A DNA stretch of 64,000 nt from Diplosphaera chodatii (taxonomy: Eukaryota; Chlorophyta; Trebouxiophyceae; Prasiolales; Stichococcaceae), in assembly GCA_032358165.1 (NCBI GenBank), contig JAALGY010000059.1, forward strand, positions 992,001-1,056,000, written 5' to 3'. Numbering within the stretch: position 1 is the stretch's first letter; each line of letters opens with the position of its first letter. This document shows, one piece after another, positions 24,296-36,527 of this stretch. Position numbers and translations under genes: made by a program. Below the pieces are notes generated by a model. That model worked only from the letters and a program-made list of their open reading frames with translations, did no database searches and was not told the origin of the DNA.

Positions 24296-25142
24296 GGCTG
24301 CACGGTGTACTAGATTACCTTGCCGCGCTGCGCACACCACGCCAACAGGCAGCGTGCACCGGATTGTGCGGTCAAAAAGGGTCTGTTGCCGGAAGTTCAC
24401 GCAATCACCTGATAGCAGCTCTGCCTCTTGATGCTACAGACCACTTGCACCAGCTGGGTGAAGGCTTCATAAGACAGCACGTGCGTGCTTTGGGCTGCTG
24501 TGGCTTCCGGCAAGGTGCTGGTGGGTCGGCAATCCTTTGACGGCCGGTCCAGAGCATGGGCGAAACTTGTGAGCTTAGGGCTCTCAAATGCCAGCACAAC
24601 GGCGGTGTTTCGACATCAGCATGTGGGACTGGCATGATCGAGCACGGCGAAAACATCTTACGCCCCAAAAGTTCTCTTGGCATGTGCACGCTGCACTCGT
24701 CAAACGCTCATGCATACTGTAAAGCTCTGAAGCAACATGACGCACGCCATCGGTCGCTTCCGGATTCCACTCATGGGGCATGGTCGCAGGCAGTTGGGAC
24801 CCTACAGAAAGTAATGAGTGACAGTCCTCAGGCGCACCCTCCACCCTGACACAGTAGAGTGTGGCGGCGTCGTCTGCAAGCCATTACAAAAGTTAGAAGC
24901 CAGCAAACTTCCTGGTGCAGTCTTCCAGCCCATTTGGTACAAATCCGCAAGTTTGGAGCCGTGTCGGCAATTTGACCATTTAGCAGTCTGCTGGCGGCAA
25001 CACGCTTCCAGAGGGCGGGCCTGACTGGCCAGCAAACGGACAAGACGTGCCGTGCGTCTGTCAGCAGCTCCCTCGCTGCGTGGCGCGCATTCTGGCGCTG
25101 AGATGCCGTTGGCCCACAGCTGCTGTCCAGCTGGTGCCCCAT
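24296..25142. other. Intergenic region MDR4-MDR5
   Basis: 847 bp between the MDR5 stop and the MDR4 start codon. No coding exon is supported; it must contain the MDR4 promoter. Confidence 0.4.
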
Positions 25143-27794
25143 TTACTTCAGGAAGATCTTGCCATCGCGGCCCGCCTTCTGGTGCGCAGCTATTGCTGTG
25201 TGCAGGTCGCTCAGCGGGTACGTCTCGGTTGCTGCGGGCAGGAGCAAAGCACCTGGTCAGGTCGGCAGGGCAGTAACTGATACATGGAAGTGGCCAGGTC
25301 GATGGATAGCCCCCACGGGGTGTGGGGCATGCAGCCTGCCATCAGCAGTCCAGCTGCTCAACCGCAACCTCGCACAGAAGCAGCCGTGTTTGAGAACCTG
25401 CCCTGGCAGCACCTTTGGGTGGGGTCATCACGCCGTCCGCCAGCAGCTTCATTGTGTAGTCCAGCCGCTCACGCGCCTTGTCGGGGCCGTCCTCGTGCAG
25501 CCAATTGGCCAGAATGAACCCGCGCACCGCCTTTCCGGTGACCAAAATGTCGACCAGCTGCAGCGCAGAGCTTCCACAGGTGACGCTGAGCTTTGACGCT
25601 CTCTGAGCACCCAGATGCCTGACCTCGAGCGGATTGGGCGGGCACAGACATGCCCGTGGGCTACATCCCGCCGCAGCTTTCGCTGGTGTGACCAAGAGTC
25701 TGTGTGCTGGCATAACCCAAAAGCGAGCCGAGCCATGCAAAACTGGTTGATAGGACCGTCTGCAGATAGTTACAACAGCGGGTTGGAGGCGCAACACAGC
25801 GTCAAGCATTGATCGCACCTGCACTGTGACGTGGCCCCCGCCCTGCAGTGCTCCATAAACGTGCACCGTTCCAAACTTCCGCACGCACTTCACCAGCTGC
25901 AGAGGGCCGCCACAGATGCAGTCAGCATAGGGTTTTGTAGATTGCATGCACAGCGCCTGCGCAGCACCTTGCAGCACACACCCAGCATGTTTGACCAGCC
26001 AATTTGGGTGCTGAAGCTGTAGGATGTGCTGCCAGCGTGGCATCGGCTTCCGCCTGTGTCATAGCTTACAACACTCTTAAGGGACAGCTCTGTGCCTCTC
26101 ACCGTGCCCGTGAAGTCGCCGGCAACAGGGTCCAGCGCCGCGTACGCCCCCTTGCCCCCGGTGATCTCCATCACCCGCTTGACTACATCCTCCTCCTTCT
26201 GGTTGATGACATGGTCGGCGCTGCATGCACATCACCGCCATCAGCCGGGTGCACCCAGGGCACATTGCTGCCTCTAATATGCGGCAGCTGGGAATGCACA
26301 CCGGCCGCTTGCATGGTAGCCGGCTGAGCTGTATGAGCATGGCAGCAGCATGTATTTGCATGGACATCTGCAGATATCGTAACACTCAAAGTTATTGCCT
26401 AGCAACCCACCCCAGGTCCTTCAGCTGCTGCACTTGTTCCTGCCGCCGCACCAGGTTGATGGTCTTGATGCCGATGTGCTTGGCGTATTGGATGAGCTGC
26501 AAGTATTGCACACGACAGTGGTCAAAGGGTCTGCAGCTGCTGGTGGCAACGTCTGCCGGCATCATGGTGAGCCTGCTGCTCCTACCTGGCGGCCCAGTGC
26601 GCTGCCTGCTGCTGCCTGCAAAAGGTAGCCACCCTGCAGCAGACATGGTGTTGTGTATGAGCCCAGTATGCTGCATCAGCAGCAGCTGACCTTGAGCCAA
26701 TGTCTGAACATCCAAGCAACAGTGCAGACGCATGCTCGCAGACTGCAGCGCTCTCGTCAGCACCTTTGGCACATCAGCAGAGTCGACGAGGCCCACAACG
26801 GTTACGGGGTTGACGTAGAACTGCGCGGCGGTGTCATCGGCGAGGCTGTCTGGCACCTCCAGCTGCGAGGAGATTCACAAGCCCACATCAGAACCTCCCT
26901 TCGAGGTGGGTGTATAACGGCAGTTGGATGACAGCTCATTTCTGGTGCTCACAACAGTCGGAGTGACGATGAATAAAACCACTCTGCTGCGCACCAGCTT
27001 TGATTCATCTGTGAGCGCGTACTCCTGCCAACTGCCATTCCAGCCGCCAGCCGACACCACCCGCTGCCCCTCTTTGAACTTGCCCGACGAGCTCTTCGCC
27101 ACCGTGCCGACGCCTGGCCACGTGACAAGATGCTCATGTCTGATGTTGCGCAGACCCTCAAGCCGGTGGTAGCGTGTTCTATCCTGCCTGACATGGCGGC
27201 GCAACCCCTGCTGATGCAGGATCGGCTGGATGCAGCCGACCCGGCTGTGGTGGCAAGTAAAACCGGACGATGTGCGGTACGCAGTGATATGCTGTAGCGC
27301 TGCGAGCAATCTACCTTCGCTGCCCTGCGTGAAGGGGATGCGGTCGGCGGTGCCAGGGTACACTCCCGCCGAGGACAGCAGATCCGTGGGGTTGATCGGC
27401 CTGCAGACGGTATTGTTGATCACTTGCAGCAGTGCTTCCCTGCTGGCGCTGCAACGTACACAAAGCAAGCTGACCCAATATCAGCAGCCGCAACGATGTT
27501 GAGTTTCAGTCCAGGGTGCGCTGTGTGGCCCACCTCAAGGACATCTTGATCAGCGCCTGTCCCTCTCCCGGCTGTGGCACATCCACCTGCTGCACCTGCA
27601 GCGCAATGTTGAAGGCCATTGCGCGCTGTGCCGCTGGGCCAGACGCCCACAGCCTTCCGAATGAGCATGGCTCGTGTCAGGGCATGAAACCTCATATAGC
27701 TGTCGCTTTGTGAGTATACCTCGATATTCTTGTAGCCATCCTCAATCTTGCTCTTGTCGAGACTGGTCACTCTCGCTGCGAGCTGCTTTCCCAT
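25143..27794 (-). CDS. MDR-superfamily oxidoreductase, Etr1/MECR-like (MDR5)
   Basis: Eleven exons: 27794-27720, 27595-27534, 27400-27315, 27113-26995, 26862-26764, 26632-26585, 26496-26411, 26220-26103, 25896-25819, 25557-25413 and 25231-25143, coding 334 aa. Motifs are RPINPTDLLSSAGVYPG, FKEGQRVVSAGGW, AAQFYVNPVTVVGL, YLLQAAAGSALGRQ, IKTINLVRRQEQ and LDPVAGDFTGT. It keeps Tyr60 in the GVYP context, which corresponds to the catalytic tyrosine described for yeast Etr1-type 2-enoyl reductases, so it is the best candidate in the array for that activity. Closest paralogue is MDR4. No clear transit peptide is visible, so mitochondrial location is not claimed. Confidence 0.9.
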
Positions 27795-28423
27795 GGCTGC
27801 ACGTCTGCACCAGTATCACTGGCTGGTGGTCTCAGCACCTGACCTCTTAACGCGGCGTTGAGCAGTCTGTAGCAAGTCGTGGAGGATATTTGTGTCTTGT
27901 GACTGTAGATACAACATGAAGTATGAAATCTGTGGGTCACTGCACCTGCCTTGCAAAGCCTGAGTAATGTGTGCACGTGCCGCCTGGAAGCTGCGAGTCC
28001 TCCCGCAGCTGCGGTGGACTGGACACATGTGAGGTCTGCCAGCGTGCAGCCAGCTTTGAAGCCAGGCACCGCCTGTAACACTTACGATCCGACTCAACGT
28101 GCGCTTTTGCGGCATGCCCTGTCGTGAGCTGCTGTTAGCTCGACTACATGGTGCGCTGCAGCAGGTGCCGCCAAACTGCCGCCGCTTGAGTCTCCACTCT
28201 CCGCTGGTCCTTTGATCAAGTCCTTTATTACGCCAGGGTCAGGTGCAGAGGCCGCAGCAGATTGATCAAACATTGATTGCGTGCGCTGTGCAATAATCAG
28301 ACTTGAATCTATCACCTGTGCGATCCACACCCGCAGGAGACCACAGAACACGCCCTGCATCCGCTGAAACGCTGCAGATCATCACAGCCTCAGCAAGCCC
28401 TGCCACCTGCAAGCACAGCCGGC
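27795..28423. promoter_or_regulatory. Divergent intergenic region MDR5/MDR6
   Basis: 629 bp separating two divergent start codons; holds both promoters. No specific element was recognised. Confidence 0.45.
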
Positions 28424-31400
28424 ATGGCGCCACAGAAGCAGCGCGGCATCTTCGTGACGACCCTGGACGCCGACAAGGTCAAGGGCTTCAACAACCTGGA
28501 GCTGCAAGAGACCGATGTGCCGCTGCTCAAGGATGGCCAGGTGCGGCATGTCGCACATGCAGGCAGCAGCAGCCGCGCAGGCTCAGCAGCAACGTGCCTG
28601 TCTCAGGCTTGTGCACATCAGTGCATCACGGCTGTAACATAGTAGGTTTCACCGCACATACAACGGTGTCATGCCAGCCGCCGTCATGCGGCGCGGCTCA
28701 GCATGCTGTCAGCGCTGCTCGATGCGGTGGCAGTGGCTCGGAGCTGGACACCGGGGGACATGCTAAACAGGCTGCCGTGGCAGCTGGCTCACGGACTTCG
28801 TGCCGCCCGTGCAGGTGCTGGTGCGCGTCACCGTGCGTTGCATCAACCCCACAGGTGTGCACCGCGGGACCCAGCATGTTACTGTGTATGATGGCAAAAC
28901 TGCATGCACTGCGCAACCTGACACCTGCTGTTCACCTCGATGTGTGCCGCCGCAGACACGTACCAGGCGCGCGGGGACTACGGCCACGAGCCGCCCTTCG
29001 TTCCCGGTGAGCGCCCTGCGATGCCCTGCCTCCGGACCACACGCTGCATGCCTCCTGGCAGCTCGCGCTGCTTTGAATCCCAATGACACACTGCTATCAG
29101 TGCTTTGACACGCTGGCGACTGCCTTTGCGCAGGTGCCGAGGCGGTCGGGGTGGTTGAGGAGCTGGGGCCCGGCACCTCGGGGCGGCTGTCCAGGGGGCA
29201 GCGCGTGGTGGCGGCCGACTGGGGGCAGGTCACCTACCAGGAGTACGTGGCAGTGGACGAGAAGAACCTGGTGCGCTGCGCTTTGGCCTGCGCTGTTACT
29301 GTGCATGCATCACCTTGTCAACTCAAGATGCCACACCGCCGCGCCGGCCGCACAGCAGCTACATGCAGCTGTGTTTCGGCACAGCCTGACCGTGATGTGA
29401 TGGCAGGCTGATCAGTGATTCTGATTCCGCAGGCGGCTGTGCCTGACGACATGAACGATGAGATTGCGGCGCAGATCTTCATCACAACGCTGACTGTCGT
29501 GGGGATGGTGGAGACTGCTGCTGTGCCAAAGGTGGGCTGTACACGCCTTGAAACACACCCAGAAATGACACATGTGACAGATTTGGCAGCCAGTACTCCA
29601 CGGCGCAGCTTGATGCACTGCCCATGCAAAGCAACTACATCCTGGCACACTTCCCATGTGTCTGTGCTGTGCGGCGCAGGGCGAGTACCTGCTGCAGGCG
29701 GCTGCGGCGTCCGGCCTGGGCCGCCAGGTGAGTTTAGGGTCCCGCTGCAGGCCTGCTGCAGGGCCTGCCAAATGCACCGCTGTCCTCAGTTGCGGGCCAT
29801 AAGTGTGAGGGATCCGGGCGCAGTATCATTAAGTCCAGCACCTGACGTAATCTGTGCTGGAGTCGCAGCTCATCCAGTACTGCAAGCACAAGGGCATCAA
29901 GACGATCAACGTGGTGCGGCGGCAGGAGCAGATCGAAGAGTTGAAGGCTCTAGGGTGTGTAAAACCATGAATGCAGGTGTTAGTGCGCCACTCAACTACA
30001 TTCAAGGTGTCATGCGTTGATTTTGTCGAACTGCGTGACATCAGAGCTGCGCCATTGTCACCACGGCCAGGTCATCAGCGCAGCCTGCAGCTGTGGCTGT
30101 CACGCTTCAGCCATTCTGTCAGCAGGGCAGCTGTGGCACTAGCGCTACGACCACACTGTATAAGTTGTCTGACGGCTGCCCCCTTATGCTTGCGCAGGGC
30201 CGATGAGGTCATCAACTCCCAGACGGAGGATGTGGTGGCGAGGGTGAAGGAGATCACCGGCTGGAAGGGCGCCTACTCGGCACTGGACCCGGTTGCTGGC
30301 TACACCACATCTGACGTGAGTTGATGGTATACAGGGTTGGTGTATCAGCTGAAGCATTGAGCACGCTCTGCTGCTGCATGCTCAAGCTCCCACATGCCGG
30401 CAAACTGCCATGAGTGCGGGGCACTCCAATACTGCAGAGCACCTGCTCACCAGGCTGCTGTGGCCGTGCCGTGTTGCAGGGTCGTGGATGTGCAGGCTGC
30501 TGAGTGACTGCCAGTTTGCTGCTGCAGAGCAGCATGTTGAACATGCACGCTGGTCTCGTATATAGAGTGCAGCCATCCTGCTGTGCTGGCACGCGCAGAT
30601 GCTGGCGGGCACGCGGGCGGGCGGGACGGCCATCTGGTACGGCTGGCTGGGGGAGCCGGTGCAGCACATCCGCATCCCCGACTTCTTCAACAAAACGTGC
30701 GCCGCGCCGCGCCGTGCAGCTGCATCAGCTGCATTGCGACTGAGTTGATGCAGTGGCTGCATGATAATGTGCCGCGACATATTTGGCACCGGGCTGCCAC
30801 CAGCAAGGCAACGCCTGCGACTGCGTACACACTACAGGGCAGCCCAAATGCACGGTTGGCAGCTGTCTGCCGATTGATGGGTACTGAGCCGCTGGGTGTT
30901 GCTGTGGCGCAGGCTGACGAACTTCATCATCTACACCTGGTGAGCGCTGCTCCCCTCGTCACCACAGCCCTCACAGCTGCGATGCCTCCGCAGGGAGTGT
31001 CCGCTGCACATGCACCGCCTGACGCCGCTAAGAACTCAGGTGCTCACAGCTGCTTCCTGCTGCCGGTGCAGGCTGCCGGCGCAGGGCACAGAGCGCATCC
31101 ACAAGCTGTTCGAGGAGGGCTTCGAGATGTTCCGCAGCGGCGTGCTGAAGGTGCTGCCAGGTGAGACTACTGGTGCCACCTGTTCAGTCCTCGATCCTGC
31201 TACCTGTCCAGTCCTTGCTCCTGCTATATTGGACCACATCAGCAGGGCAGGCTCCAGTTCACTTGGCAGAGCAACATGCTGCTGACAGCATCTGCTGGTT
31301 GTGTGGCAATGCAAGCGGCAATTCAAGGCTTAGCAGCGGCATGGTAGGCTGGTGAACATGCCATACGAGCCATGTGAACAGAGTCTCTGATGCTGCTTCC

Positions 31401-31519
31401 GTCTGCACTGCATCGCAGGCCAGCGCTTCCAGTTCGAGGACTACAAGGCGGCGCTGGAGGCGAGTGTGGCGCCCGGCCGCGGCCCCAAGTCCCCCAAGGT
31501 GTTCCTGGAGAGCAAGTGA
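28424..31519 (+). CDS. MDR-superfamily oxidoreductase, Etr1/MECR-like (MDR6)
   Basis: Starts MAPQKQRGIFVTTLDADKVK at 28424. Main exons are 28424-28540, 28815-28854, 28956-29006, 29134-29270, 29433-29531, about 29681-29728, about 29866-29954, about 30199-30315, from about 30600, from about 30913, from about 31072 and a last one ending with TGA at 31517-31519. Motifs are RCINPT, GDYGHEPPFVPG, GRLSRGQRVVAADW, YLLQAAAASGLGRQ, IKTINVVRRQEQIEELK, LDPVAG and a C-terminal KVFLESK. Tandem, diverged member of the array; a tyrosine is present in the GDYG segment but its alignment to the catalytic one is not certain. Predicted NADPH-dependent, non-zinc reductase of unknown substrate. Confidence 0.85.
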
Positions 31520-32751
31520 TGGTCAACATCGACAGGCAACGGCTTGAGGAAAGGCAGCAGCCTTGAGGAGAGCGGGGCGCTGGGGCGAGGGCCCGCTTCC
31601 CCGCAAGGCGGACCCAAAAGGAAGTGGCAGGGAAAACCCTATTGGCAGACTGACATGGGGGGGCGTTGTCCCCGTGGTCCTTGTGGTCCGGACCGGCGAG
31701 TGCCAGGGTCGCACGGGAATACTGTGATGGGGAGGCACAGACGCCAACACACTGTGGTGCACAGCATGCAATAATAGTAACGGGTTGTTGCAGCAGCAGC
31801 ACCTGCATAGACCTGCAGCTGCAGGCACAGTTTGCAGATGTATCAGGATCCAGAACTGTTGGATATGCTGCACGCCGGCACGCGAGCAATGGCTGAAAAC
31901 AAGCACAGCTTGAACTGTATGCTGCGGCGAGCACTGCTGTGGCTTCGTGGACACCTCATTGTGTACAACTGTAACAACAGCTTGCACCTGTCAGCAGTGG
32001 CTGACGTGACCATTCAAGGTACTCAGATATTGCAATAGTCAAGTTGAACCTTATACGTGGGTTGGCCGTCATGTCACGCCCAGGCAGACACTTGTACCCA
32101 GTCATGAATGGGCACCATGCAACACTTTGCCCGTGATTACTATTGCTGCATATACCATCTGCTCTCTCAAGTCTCGACATGACATAGATCCTGTGCTGCA
32201 TTCACACAATCCCATGGCGCTACAATGCTCTGCTGTTCCCGAACGCACCCTTCTGTGTGCTATTTGCAGCAGATTGCGCAGGCTGTACCTGCAGCACACC
32301 CGCTGCGTGCACTGCTGCAGCAGGCAAAACCGACCCTCCTATCAGGGTGCAAGCTACCTATGAGCTGCCATCTCTGATTTACTATTGCCTTTCTCCTCGG
32401 TGAGGAACTGAGGTTTTTTTGGTGAAGTGCCTGCACGCCTAGGTTGCCCACCCTGCGGGCGGCTGTTCATGCGGTTGACTGCATGATGCCGTGGTCACTC
32501 TCACGCTTTCGTCAAATAGGCTGTGGGCGCTGTGGTTGGCCCCTACGGCGCAGTCACCAGCCAACACTCTACTCCACAGTTATTCGAGTTTGCTCCAACC
32601 TGCTGCATATCATGCCCTGGTAGGGACTGATGGAAATCTGCACGGTCCCACACAGTACGTGCCACAGGCAAGAGTGTGTTCTCCCACATGAGTGTTGCAC
32701 ACTGTGTTATCAGCTGATTCATCTGCACAAGGGCAATGGTGCATAACCTCA
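31520..32751. other. Intergenic region between MDR6 and gene D
   Basis: About 1.2 kb between the converging ends of MDR6 and gene D. I see no supported exon, RNA gene or repeat. This is the boundary between the MDR array and the second secreted-protein cluster. Confidence 0.4.
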
Positions 32752-33836
32752 TCAGCCGCCGGCGCCGCCGGTGGCTGCGCCATTTGGCGGCGACGGCGTG
32801 CTGCAGACGGCGGCCAGCGAGACGGCCCGGCTGGCGGCCTCGTTGCCGCTCATTGGAGGATGAGCGGCGTAGTATGCTCGGGCCATGGTGCAGGCTGCAT
32901 CACAAGAGTGACGAGGGTTGGAATGGACAGACCAGCACCTACCATGCACAACAGACTAGACGTGTACTGCAGACAACATGTGCATGAGCCAGGGGAACGT
33001 GTTGCTCCCGCTGGCGTCAGAGCGACAGGATAGAACGACCAGCCTGTATGGGTTGCGCACGTGTCTGTGGTGGCAAGCTGGGAAGCAGGCGGCAGGCGAC
33101 GGGCGCACATGCAGCGATTGCGGCGGCGCTTTGCGGGTCACGAGCCGACGTGACGGCTGCTGTATAGTTGGCGCAGCCTGCAAGTTTGGTCATCAGCTGT
33201 CAGAATGGCAGAGCGCAAGCGCACATATTGGATGCGCATGGCCGTCTGTGTATGTGGTGGGAGAATGGCAAAACTGCGGTGAGTCTGGTGGGGTGTTATC
33301 GTGCATAGACATACCCTGTTAATCCAGACCAATGACAGCCTGTGCACAGTGCCAAACCCCAAGCCCTGCAGATGCGCAGCATGCAGATCAGCTGCAGCAC
33401 AACGGCAGCGCAGCACTGCTCACGAATTGCGGTGTCGTCGATGCTGGGGTTTGCTGGTGGCGGCCCTGGTGCCACTCTGCCACCGCCGCTGTCAGGGACC
33501 CCGCCAGCTGGCGGCGGCACCCCTGCAGCGCCACTGCCGACATTCCCAACATTGCCCTTCAGCTTGCGGCCCGGGTATGCACCTGAAGCATGTACAACAC
33601 ATGATGCTGCGATGCGACACCAGTGAGCCTTGGACGTGTGTTGTCAGTCCTTGCAAGCTATGTCACCAAGTGGTACTACATTCCTGCACAAGCACATCTC
33701 GGAGCACAAGCAGAACAAGAGAGAGCAGCGCACTGCGCAGCGTGTCGGCAGGGTGGGCTTCAAGCGAGGGAGCTGATGCCACCAGGAGCAGACTGGCAAG
33801 CAGCAGGACAGCAGTAGACGTGTGACGATTGAACAT
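32752..33836 (-). CDS. Small secreted Gly/Pro/Ala-rich protein (gene D)
   Basis: Four exons, 33836-33734, 33582-33424, 33159-33061 and 32894-32752, encode 167 aa with phase 1 at every junction. Exon 1 is a signal peptide (TAVLLLASLLLVASAPSLEA) and is exactly 103 nt, as in genes E and F. Exon 2 starts AYPGRKLKG and is Gly/Pro-rich. Exon 3 contains two cysteines (IAACAPVACRLL). The last exon, starting at ACTMARAYYAAHPP, has two Cys and ends GGAGG-stop. The acceptor of exon 3 could shift by 3 nt. No known domain is visible. Export to the wall or medium is inferred from the signal peptide. Confidence 0.7.
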
Positions 33837-34770
33837 GGTGCCAAAGACGGAAGCCTGTGAAAGACAGCTGGGAGGCAGATGGAAGCTTTTCTGCCCAAGT
33901 GCGCCACCACTGCTGATACGCCTCTGTTGCTTGGTAGCGTTTGGCAATGTTTGACTGGGTAGTCGCAGAGCAGAACATATACCTGGCAGGATATATATGC
34001 GGTTCATGTATGTCAAACACTGGGCCTGATATGGTCGTGGCTTCGTTGTAGCTAGTGTGTCTCACCTCGCCCAGGGAGCAAACAGTTGGATTTGAGGCAG
34101 GCAACTGGAGTGATGGCTCCGCCGTTTTGGCCGCCGCCAGCAGATGGCAGCAAACGGATCGCACTACTGCAGGCCAACGACCTTCGGCAAATATCGACCA
34201 AATGATGCTCGGCCTCTGCATGTTCCAGGCGAAGCAGTTATAATCGTTCCTGTCGATGTGAATGTGCAAATAGGCAGCATGCGTGAATGAGCAAGTGTAC
34301 TGGTATCCTTGCTGCGCGCGCAGCATGCACGCATTTATTTGGCACATTCAATTGAACGGAGACGTTGCAGCGCCAAACTGTTTGAACTTACAGGAACAGA
34401 CACTATTGCTGTTGACACGTGTCTGCTGCCAATCTGCATCAGCTGAAGGTCCTCATCTTTTCGTATCGGCCGTTGCTCAGGTGTTGCATTCTTGCTTCAT
34501 CAGCACATGTATGTGGAGATCAAAGCAGTGCTGCTCTGCCAAAACCTCCCAATTGTTGGTTGTATGATCTTAAGCCAGCACATAGACCTTGCGTCGGCGG
34601 TACAGGTAGGGGTGCATGTTGACTCTGCTGGTTGGCCCAGTGTATGTCCTGCAGACATGAGCATGTATGCCTGAAGACAATGATGCGTATGATATTGCCT
34701 CAGCCACCTGGTGGCCGTGAGCATTTATGCATGACATTTGCAACCATGCGACAACCTTACTCACCAGTCA
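33837..34770. other. Intergenic region between genes D and E
   Basis: About 930 bp without a supported exon; contains the gene D promoter side and gene E 3' flank. Confidence 0.4.
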
Positions 34771-36527
34771 TCAGCCACTGCCGCCTGCGGCAGCCGCTGC
34801 CGCAGCAGCTGCCGCCGACTGTTGGCAGGCGGCAGCGGCGGCGGCGGCAGCAGCGGCGTCCATCCAGCCGGTTCCCGCGGCAGCTGCTGCAGCCGCGGCG
34901 CAGCCTGCAATACACCGACAACATGTCGCGATGTTTGCCACAACCGGTGTGGCAACACTACTGTGACTGCAGATACCATCTCCGCAGTCGGTGCATCTGG
35001 TTCAGGTCCAGTCCTTATATCGAAGTGAAACTCGCATGCAGACATGTGCATGCACACAGCAAACAGCAAGTGTACACCACTGACTTGGGGTCAAGGGGTT
35101 GGTTGGGTTGCAGGCATCAGAGGCAGCAGCGGCGGCTGCCGCGGCGGCAGCAGAGCCAAGGCCGGATGCAGCAGCTGCTGCAGCGGCGGCGGCAGCAGCA
35201 TTCCCGCAGTCTGCATAGGTTGCGAATGGCTGTGACTTGCAATGCCTATGGCGCGAGCACAGTAGTGGCCGCACTGAAATGCACAGTGCTGCTGTCACAC
35301 ACAACCTCAACTGTTCCTGGCGTCAGACGGCAGAGCGTGCCGCTCTGAAAGGTACAGACGCACTGTTGCTTGCGGTAGCGGCAGCAGCGGCAGCCGCAGA
35401 ACCACCGGTGCCACCACCATTGCTGCCCGATGCCGCCGCAGCGGACGCCGCAGCGGCGCCAGGGTTGCCTGCATGCGGCATGCCTCCTCGGTGCACCAGG
35501 CAGTACAACGCACGCATCAGTGGGTCCGTTCACATTGCAGGCCGCTGCATCCTATTCCTGCGAACATGCGTTTGCTACACTACTGTAACACAGCCCCACG
35601 CACGCAGCAGACAGGTCATCATCAGACGCAGTTTTTGCAAACTAATAACCCTACAAAGCGCCTTGGCTGATGCGCCCCACGGGCTGTAGTGCGGTGCAGA
35701 GTGGCCAGCTGCACAGCAGTAGGGTTCACAGCCGCAGAGCAGTGGCGGCAACACAGCAGCACTGGGACAGCAGCAAGCAATAGCTGATGACTCACCTCCG
35801 CCGGAGCCCGCGGCCGCCCCAGCAGCGGTGGCTTTCAGCTTGCGGCCTGCAGGCGCACACTTGCTCAACACAACTCCAGGATTGTCTACAGTAAAACCAG
35901 GGTTTCACATGTCGAGGTGACCAGGGCGCACAATATCAGGCAGCGACCTTCACGTCCTGTATGTGGCAGATGCTCATCTATATTAATTATCTAGCGGCCA
36001 GGGCTGTTCATGGGACTTGGCGGCGGCATTGCCATACATCTATTTAAATGGCAATCGATTCTCGTGCTGCCCTGATTCATACGAAGACTTCATGGCAGCC
36101 AGAATATGGAGCTTCAGGGAACGCAGCAATCAACAACCTGAAAAGGCCACCATTCGTGATGCTGTCTGACTGTGCAGGGGTGCCAACTACCAAATTGGCA
36201 ACAGCCAGCAGCTGGCGATGCACCCAGCACATAGCAGCATGGTTCAATGGCAGTTATTACCCGACCCTGATGAGTGGGCTGCTCTGGATGTCAGGAATAC
36301 TTTGAGGGTAGCCAGCCATCTTAGAAGCTTCGCTGCCGAGGATACATAGCTGCCAGACCAAACAGATTGCATTGAGCACAACCAGCTGGTTGTGCAGTAC
36401 TTGAGTGTGGCAAGCGAAGCCCACCATGCAGCGCATTTGAGGGAAAAGCCTCGGCCGAGACAGCGACTGCCGCCAGCAGCAAGCTGGCAAGCACCAGTGC
36501 GGCAGCGATGCTCTGGCGGTGTGCCAT
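34771..36527 (-). CDS. Secreted protein with Cys-bracketed poly-Ala units (gene E)
   Basis: Five exons, 36527-36425, 35846-35796, 35468-35364, 35210-35085 and 34904-34771, give 172 aa; all junctions are phase 1. Exon 1: signal peptide (AALVLASLLLAAVAVSAEA, then LHG). Exon 2: GRKLKATAAGAAAGSGG. Exon 3: Ala/Gly-rich. Exon 4: Cys, 11 Ala, SGLGS, 10 Ala, SDA, Cys (C-x31-C). Exon 5: Cys, 8 Ala, GTGWMD, 10 Ala, Cys (C-x24-C), a further Ala run, GGSG and stop. Such Ala blocks should form helices or sheet-like stacks; the cysteines may cross-link in the secretory pathway. Composition recalls spidroin or other structural proteins, but homology is not claimed. The donor of exon 4 (A|GTCAGT) is the weakest junction. 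Confidence 0.75.

Noticed and set aside
28303..29010. 235-codon plus-strand frame overlapping MDR6
   Set aside because: Different frame from MDR6 exons 1-3, which are supported by family motifs.
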